In this document: positions 57,830-64,000 of the stretch, one piece after another
Layout of the letters: every line of letters begins with the position of its first letter
Position numbering within the stretch: the stretch's first letter is position 1
Origin: Guyanagaster necrorhizus
Lineage: Eukaryota > Basidiomycota > Agaricomycetes > Agaricales > Physalacriaceae
Length of the DNA: 64,000 nucleotides
Assembly (NCBI RefSeq): GCF_019112545.1
Contig: NW_025064919.1
Coordinates: 139,436-203,435 of the forward strand
Direction: 5' to 3'
The notes under the pieces: generated by a model
What the model was told of the DNA's origin: nothing
The model's input: the letters and a program-made list of their open reading frames with translations, nothing else
Databases searched by the model: none
Program-made: the position numbers and the translations under genes

Positions 57830-60800
57830 CGGATGTCAAGTCGATTTATGAGGTTGAAGGAGAAGTCCGCATCCAAAACAAATTGTTGAAATAAAGCCAG
57901 GTGGAAGAATGGAGCGGAGACTTACTTCTGACTCTTTCTCGCACGGATGCCCCGCTGGGTGAAGCTTACCACAGAGAAAGCTGATGCAGTCTCGGAGCTG
58001 AAAAGAGTTGTTGATGAACGGCACCAGTGGAAACAGCAGATCAAGAAAATTAATGAATCAGAGGAATACCGTTCGCTCCAGAATTAGCTGAAGGGACTTC
58101 GGCAGTCTGTGGGCTCGACATCAATGGATAATACGACGAGACATTGACAATCGAACCTCGTGACTTTGCCGATAAAGACAATATCAATCTGGATGATCCG
58201 ATAGGCAGTCAAGCTGCCATTATAAAACCTGTTGGCATATTGTGAACCCTGGGTCTACAAATACCACTAACCGGCCATCTGACGATTCGGCAAAGTATGA
58301 TAACTGGAATAACATGTAACCATGAGATGCTCCATGTGTTGATAGATCTGCCAGACTCAATTCCAGGTATGTAGCGATTCTCGTGCTGTTTTGATCAGAC
58401 TCTTATCCTTCGCTTCAGATATTCAATCCAGCAACGAGTCCTGCGCAGACTGGGAGTGTTTTTATTACTCTGTGTTTGCCCAATGATTCATTACATGTAT
58501 AACGTGGATCAGATATCAATAAAGATTCGGATACCTATATAAAGCGTAAACGCATACTGTCCGGACTTAGAATAACATCATTACTTTTCCAAGCCCTCCA
58601 GATCTACGATGACATCGTTGTTAAAGTCAATTCCACCAAAAAACTCAAACCCACAGAAAAGGCATTAGTCTCTAATCCACTGTTCCACTGTTTGGGCACC
58701 CCTCTATTCTGAAGTGCTGGAATGCCACAGAACTGCTGATGAAACATCATGGAAGGATCGCTCGCCATAAAAACCCCAGCCTCACCAACACAATGACCAA
58801 CCTACCCATCTTCATCCTTGTTCCCCGCCGCGTTCTTCCTCAGCGGTCCCTCACATGTCCTCCCATACGCCACCATCACCCTATTGTCTCATTACTCGCC
58901 ACCAGAACACCTCCAGCCACCATCGCAGTACCGTCGTCGGGAACGTTCTTGTCTGCACCTCCATCACCTTAGCACCATGGTGGAGAAATCAACGCTGGCG
59001 CTGGCACATTGATATCACACGAGACACTACAAAGAACGGACTGCACGTCATCATCACATGAACTGCTCGTCAGAGAGAAAGCGATCCCCAAATGTTCGTC
59101 CGGCCCATTGAAGGAACCTTTCTGGATATCTTGTTATTGTTATCAGCGCCGAATAGCATATAGGTCTAATTGTCCACGAGATAATTCTCCTTTGCTCTGC
59201 GCATACGTGCTCAAGTTCAAATACGGCTTCGCGAGTGCCTATCTCACTGTCTGGATGGTTCAAGTATTGCAGAGATAGTATCTACGGGTCGCGAGCCTGT
59301 CCATACGAGAGTATTGGGCTTCACAGTTGTCTGAAAGGTAAGTGCAAGCATGTGAAAGATCAGTCGTTACTGGGTAGCGAGGGAAACGATAAGACATACT
59401 GCTCCACGGAGAGGTAGACTAGATTGTCGCTGTGCGTATCAACAAAACCGGTATGCGATACGTTCTCGGACGTTCAGTAGCTTGTTGTGACACTCGGACT
59501 AATGAGTTCGTGTTCTTGATATTGGCAGCACTGGCCAGGGAGGGGATGAGCTCTCCAACTTTTGAACGTAGTCTGACAGTTCATATCCCTACGAAAAATG
59601 TAAGGGAAATGCAGTTCCAAGCAGGATTTGTTGCCATACATCAGAGTGCGCTCATAAATGTCAAGTTTATTACCGGCTTTGACCAAGAAGATGATCACCT
59701 ATAACCAACTAGAGGTATATCCGCTCCGGGGGATCTATAATTCAGAAATGAGCTTCAACTTTATGGTATCTATTTTTATATACCGGTCAAGTATTGCCGC
59801 CAGGATTAAATTGAACAAAATCCAGAGAGCGAGAATTAGAGACCCAGTATTGTGCTCACAGGGTCAGTAACCTGCCCTGGCCCTAGAACTGAACCGAAGA
59901 GCACTACCTTGAGGCCCTCTGCATGAAGACCACGGCTGGCATTGAGGGCCGACGGTGCTGGCGAGAGGGGTCAGCATATTGTATTGCAGCGTCTAAAAGA
60001 CCCTTACATCTCCGATTCACCCTCCCGCACTATGTAATAGCTTGGATAAGATTAATCCACCTCTCCTCCTAGTAGAAGAAGACAAACAAGGGCGACGCAT
60101 ATACCCATTTGTTCAAGGTCAACGTTCGCCGTTTCTGCGCTTTTACCGGGCGTAACCGTAAATGCTACACTGGAGAAGAATTCAGCTACATGGTGGATTA
60201 CGTGGAGAGGGCAGCACCCACCAGCAGATCGCCTTCAGAATTCCAGGACTTCTGCAAATGGCGTGCGTCCATCGTATTCCTACATCATGTAAGGGGCCTC
60301 GCCTTGCGCCATCAAGGTCAAATTCGTTGGTAGTCTCTCCAGAGTATCTTATTCGAATGCATTACCTAGGCATATTATCAGGAATTGGCCTGGACGTGCA
60401 TATGGCGCATGCCGTACCCAAAATCTACTACCGGTCACTGGAAAAGAGCTCGCTCGTGCTTGGACCCTCCACCTCTTTCTCAAGGTTATATTTTGCCGAC
60501 GGACAGGGGGCTTGACAACCCAGGACCTACAGAGGTATATATCTCCATCTTAACATACTATCAATGTAGTTGAGATTTTTATTTTGCAGTACTGTGAACA
60601 CGGCGTCTCCAGTAGCGCAATGGAAGTTTACGAGTATCACCATCGTTTCTTACTCCTTTCATACTCCGCGATGGCCCTTTGTCGAGAAATCGGTGAAGTG
60701 GACGATGGACTAGGTATCTAGCGAACGTCCAAGGCCCCGTATCGAAAGTGGAATTGTTTATACAGAAAAGAGGAAGAAGATCATCCGTGCAATGAACGAT

Positions 60801-60960
60801 CTCGATGCCTGGTGGGTACTGTTTTATTACGCATCAGTCGTCAAATAATGTTAGTTTATTATAATATTTTATTTATTGATAATATTTTCGACCACGTGAT
60901 GGGAATTGATTAGATAGACTCTCTTTCATCAATAATTTTTTCTTTCTTCTCTTCTCTCAC
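57830..60960. other. Unassigned stretch
   Basis: Several frames of 60-117 codons occur (for example 59,009-59,278, 60,109-60,333, 60,162-60,515), but none shows a motif, signal or exon chain that I can support. A TATATAAAG-like box near 58,537 precedes an ATG at 58,609 with only a short frame. CG content is ordinary. Confidence 0.45.
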
Positions 60961-60967
60961 CGCGACG

Positions 60968-62759
60968 ATGGCTGACGAGACGATGGTCGAAGCACCTGCC
61001 ACCACTGTAGATGCTGAATCTGCTGCGACTTCTGTGACTGACGTCGTCATGAATGAAGGCGAAGAAAAGATAAAACTCGACAAAGCCGTTCGCCAGAGTG
61101 AGCCTAATACCCCCCATTTTTTTGCCCCATTCCCTCTGACTATTCTTCGTAGTCGAGTTTTACTTTGCCGACTCCAATCTTCCCTATGACAAGTAATTAT
61201 TCTGCTTTTCTTGCTGTTTACATCTCCGACGAAAATTGGATATAGGTTTATGTGGACACTACACGCCAAGGACGCCGAACACTGGATACCTCTCAACGTT
61301 GTCACATCTTTCAAGCGGATGCGCGAGTATGCTCATCTGCTTGCTAAGATACCAGATGCCCTCCGTGCCAGTGAGCTTCTCGAGGTGGACGAGGCCGGGA
61401 AGCAGGTTCGACGACGGACGGAGCCCAAGGAACCGGTGGGGCAGTTCGAACGTAGCATCTATGCAGTGCGTCCAGTTTTTTTTTTTTTCCTTTCCTATAG
61501 TTGCCTTCTTCTGACGCATTCGCTACTCCCAGAAAGGATTCGGCTCCGAGGATGAAAATCCGAAACTCCAATCGCGGCTAGAGGATTTCTTCCAGTTCTA
61601 CGGGAACACAAACGAAGTGCGCATGCGCAGAGATGAGGCGAAGAAATTCAAGCATTCCGTCTTTGTCGAGTTCACAGAGATGAGTGGCGTCGAGGCGTTT
61701 CTCAATGCCGACCCAAAGCCGACGTGGGAAGGGAAGGATCTGGTGATCATGTCCAAGTGCGAATAATCTCACTCCTTTATCGCGTTCGCCCTGACGCAAA
61801 CTCACAGGGAAGATTATTGCCAAATGAAAGTGAAAGAAAAAGGTCTCACGGGAAAAGCGGCCCAGTTCCGCAAGGACCTCATCACGCGCCGGAAATTCGA
61901 CGCGTTCAAAAACATGCGTAACGAGAAGAATACGAATGACATAGCGAAGGAGGTGGAGAAGAAGGACATCTACCTCGAGTATCTCGGCGCCAAGCTGCTC
62001 GTCACCCCAGACAGCAAGGGTGTTGGCACGGTGAAGGAGGAAGAGATTCCTTTCGTAAAGGGCGCGACTTTGAAGTTTGAGGGGGACTTTGACAATGTCT
62101 CATTTAACGCGGTCAAGGTTCGTCATGATGCTCTGGCCATTGGACCCTTTACTGACAGTCATCATGGTAGCAACCGATCCGGGACCTTTTCGAAGGCCAG
62201 ACCCCGTTCATCAGGTACCAGCGCGGCGACCATCACGGTCTCGTTGGGTTCAGCAAAGCTCTGACCGACGAGGACATTGCCAAAGTCAAAGACGGATTCA
62301 AAAAGCTGGAGGACAAAGACCTCACCTGGTCCATCATTGGCGGTACGGTCTTTTCTGTCTTTCTACCTTTTCCTTCTCTCATTTGCAGTTTCAGAGGAAG
62401 AAGAAAAGACTTTCCAAATTGAACGTGCTCAGTCCGCGGCTCGTTCAGTCCTTCGGTGCTCGGAGGAAGGCGGGCCGATACGGGGTAGAGGGCGAGGCGG
62501 AGCGAGGGGTGGTGGTCGTGTTCGCGGTCGCGGCCGTGGCGGTCGGGGTGGTCGTGGTGGTCACGGCAGACGGGAGAACGACAGGAAGGATGCAGGTGGA
62601 GAAGACGCCGGCCCGGAGAAAGCTGGAGAAAAGCGGAAACGCGCCGTCGAACCTGATGGCGGCCCGGATGTTGGCGTACGCGGAGTTGGCGCCCCACCCG
62701 CCATCCAGAGCGCCAAAAAAATTAAGACGGACGATGGAGGGGCTGCACCTGCGTCGTGA
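60968..62759 (+). CDS. La protein homologue (RNA-binding, RNA polymerase III transcript chaperone)
   Basis: Binds the 3' oligo(U) of nascent RNA polymerase III transcripts, protecting pre-tRNAs and aiding their folding in the nucleus. Seven exons (60,968-61,097; 61,153-61,192; 61,246-61,465; 61,533-61,756; 61,808-62,117; 62,171-62,342; 62,389-62,759) total 1,467 bases, 488 residues, frame kept throughout. The La motif starts EFYFADSNLPYDKFMW (about residue 45). A first RRM lies near residues 120-220, a second RRM-like region near 290-370 (FEGDFDNVSFNAVK to RYQRGDHHGLVGF). A Gly/Arg-rich RGRGRGG tract follows, then a basic tail (KRKR, SAKKIK) suited to nuclear import. It is intact and single copy. 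Confidence 0.95.
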
Positions 62760-63605
62760 GCGGTTGTTTTGCATAAATCCAAGTTAATATCATCAGTTAT
62801 ATAAAAGTAAGTTTGTAGCAGTCATGATCCTTATGTATATTCTGTGCAATCTTGTACTATTTACCTGCTCAATACAGAATGCAATGCCTACATATCAAGG
62901 ACACTAGACTCAGGCCGTGTGCGTCTGTCAGTGATCAGTTATCTCCTAACTAGTTCATCCAGGTTTCCCGCGTCGAAGTTATGACCTGCCAGTGAGAGAG
63001 ATTGTTGTCTACATCCTATGACATAAGGATACACGTCTGCTGAACCTTTCTTGCGCTCTTGTATGTCATTTTCAGTGAACACAACCTCGTCTGAAAGACT
63101 CCCGAATTCACTGGCTTTCAAGCGTTCAGTTCAGGGTATAACTACCCAGCTGTGTAGCTTTTACAAGTGAGCTTCTATGTAAATGTTCTATTTATTGTAA
63201 CATATATAATGATCCTAAAGGTCGCTAGAGTACCATATCATTATGTCCAACAATAATTTATCAACTGTCAGCAGTGGGTCATCCTTGAAATACCACTTAT
63301 CCTCGCAGCTCGTCGACGCTCTTCTCAACGTCCTCCACTTCTCCCACCAGCCTTTGGGGGCATCACGGAACGAAAATGATTCCACCCATGTTCATCCTCG
63401 TATGCGTGCCTTCCAACGGACATCTGGCGATTATCCATCGTTTGGCGTGTCAATGAAGCCTCAACACGTACTATTTATGATTCAAATAGTCTAAGCACTC
63501 GTTTTGTTTTGGTTTCACGGGCAATAGGCAGTCATGTTTAAATATACAACCAACCGTCTTCCCAACTTGTATAAATAAATATTCACCCATTACGCACACA
63601 GATGT
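62760..63605. other. Intergenic between La and oxalate decarboxylase genes
   Basis: The two genes converge here, so this stretch should contain both 3' ends. A frame at 63,243-63,494 (83 codons) has no recognisable motif and is left unassigned. Confidence 0.5.
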
Positions 63606-64000
63606 TTACGAAGGCCCCACAACGATTGGTTTCACCTTTTGAAGCTTCGAAATAGTATCGTCGGATAAGTCTAGATGAGCCTTCACGACGGCCGGAGGAG
63701 TCAATGCTAGCCACTAATATGAAATATCGTTAGATGAAGATATGAAGAGAAACGAATGGAACTCGCCTGATTAAGACTGATATCTTCGAAACGATCTTGG
63801 GAGATCGGGAGAGCATAAGATTCGTGCAAGGCTAGGGAACGACAAAGATCCTTACCTGACTTGAATATTTCGAGGAACTTCATGGTCGAGTTGCCGATAT
63901 TCTCAACATAGTGACCTATCCGAGGATGTCATTAGTAGATGATACTTGAAATTAACTTCGCCAGCATACCCATAGCGGTAGGAACATAACCTTAATCAGC
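63606..64000 (-). CDS. Oxalate decarboxylase-type bicupin, C-terminal part (cut by window edge)
   Basis: Oxalate decarboxylases convert oxalate to formate and CO2 using Mn in two cupin domains; in wood-decay and other basidiomycetes they are secreted or wall-bound. Only the end of the second cupin is present. Exons run 64,000-63,970, 63,915-63,856, 63,795-63,767 and 63,713-63,606 on the minus strand. Blocks are GYVPTAM, GHYVENIGNSTMKFLEIFKS, FEDISLNQ and WLALTPPAVVKAHLDLSDD, ending KPIVVGPS. The intron after SLNQ starts GCGAGT, a GC-AG intron supported by the conserved junction SLNQ-WLALTP. At the window edge TAA (63,992-63,994) stands before GYVPTAM. It is either a nonsense change from CAA or the end of an intron (TTAAG acceptor). 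Confidence 0.85.

Noticed and set aside
62233..62787. Arg/His-rich frames on both strands near the 3' end of the La gene
   Set aside because: They are shadows of the GC-rich Gly/Arg tract of the La protein; the seven-exon La model keeps frame and explains the region.

Overview
This window looks like nuclear DNA of a filamentous basidiomycete, most likely an Agaricomycete. The genes carry many 45-60 bp introns. The identifiable genes are ones common in such fungi: an Old Yellow Enzyme, a GH105-like secreted hydrolase, a peroxisomal acyl-CoA oxidase, a La protein and an oxalate-decarboxylase-type bicupin. DUF6534-like seven-helix proteins and sushi/Tf1-like chromoviruses are also present. No bacterial or viral backbone is visible.

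Layout. 1-2,480: a poorly resolved minus-strand gene and a diverged tandem duplicate of its 3' end. 2,485-3,829: a secreted beta-rich protein gene (copy A), followed directly by a 5'-truncated LINE with a target-site duplication. 5,100-27,250: a transposon island almost free of CG dinucleotides. It holds a solo LTR, two full-length chromoviruses on the minus strand (7,459-15,942 and 16,794-24,960) and relics of membrane-protein genes, one of them split by the second element. 27,250-31,200: relics and an intact Old Yellow Enzyme gene.

31,205-57,435: a large inverted duplication. The arms (31,205-37,565 and 47,435-57,435) each carry DUF6534-like seven-helix genes and a near-identical copy (B, C) of the secreted protein gene. 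They surround a core of about 9.9 kb with a GH105-like hydrolase, an intron-containing tRNA-Ala and acyl-CoA oxidase. A mutated fragment of the oxidase gene sits exactly at the left arm boundary. The right arm holds a 1.18 kb terminal-inverted-repeat element that the left arm lacks. 57,436-64,000: mostly unassigned DNA, an intact seven-exon La protein gene and the 3' end of an oxalate decarboxylase gene cut by the window edge.

Two themes tie the window together. First, repeats decay by C-to-T change at CG sites on either strand. This explains stop codons, lost catalytic residues and nearly all divergence between the two LTRs of one element. Second, a secreted beta-rich protein and a seven-helix membrane protein travel together as a duplicated unit. 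Exon limits given for the Old Yellow Enzyme, GH105-like and La genes keep the reading frame exactly; other gene models are approximate.
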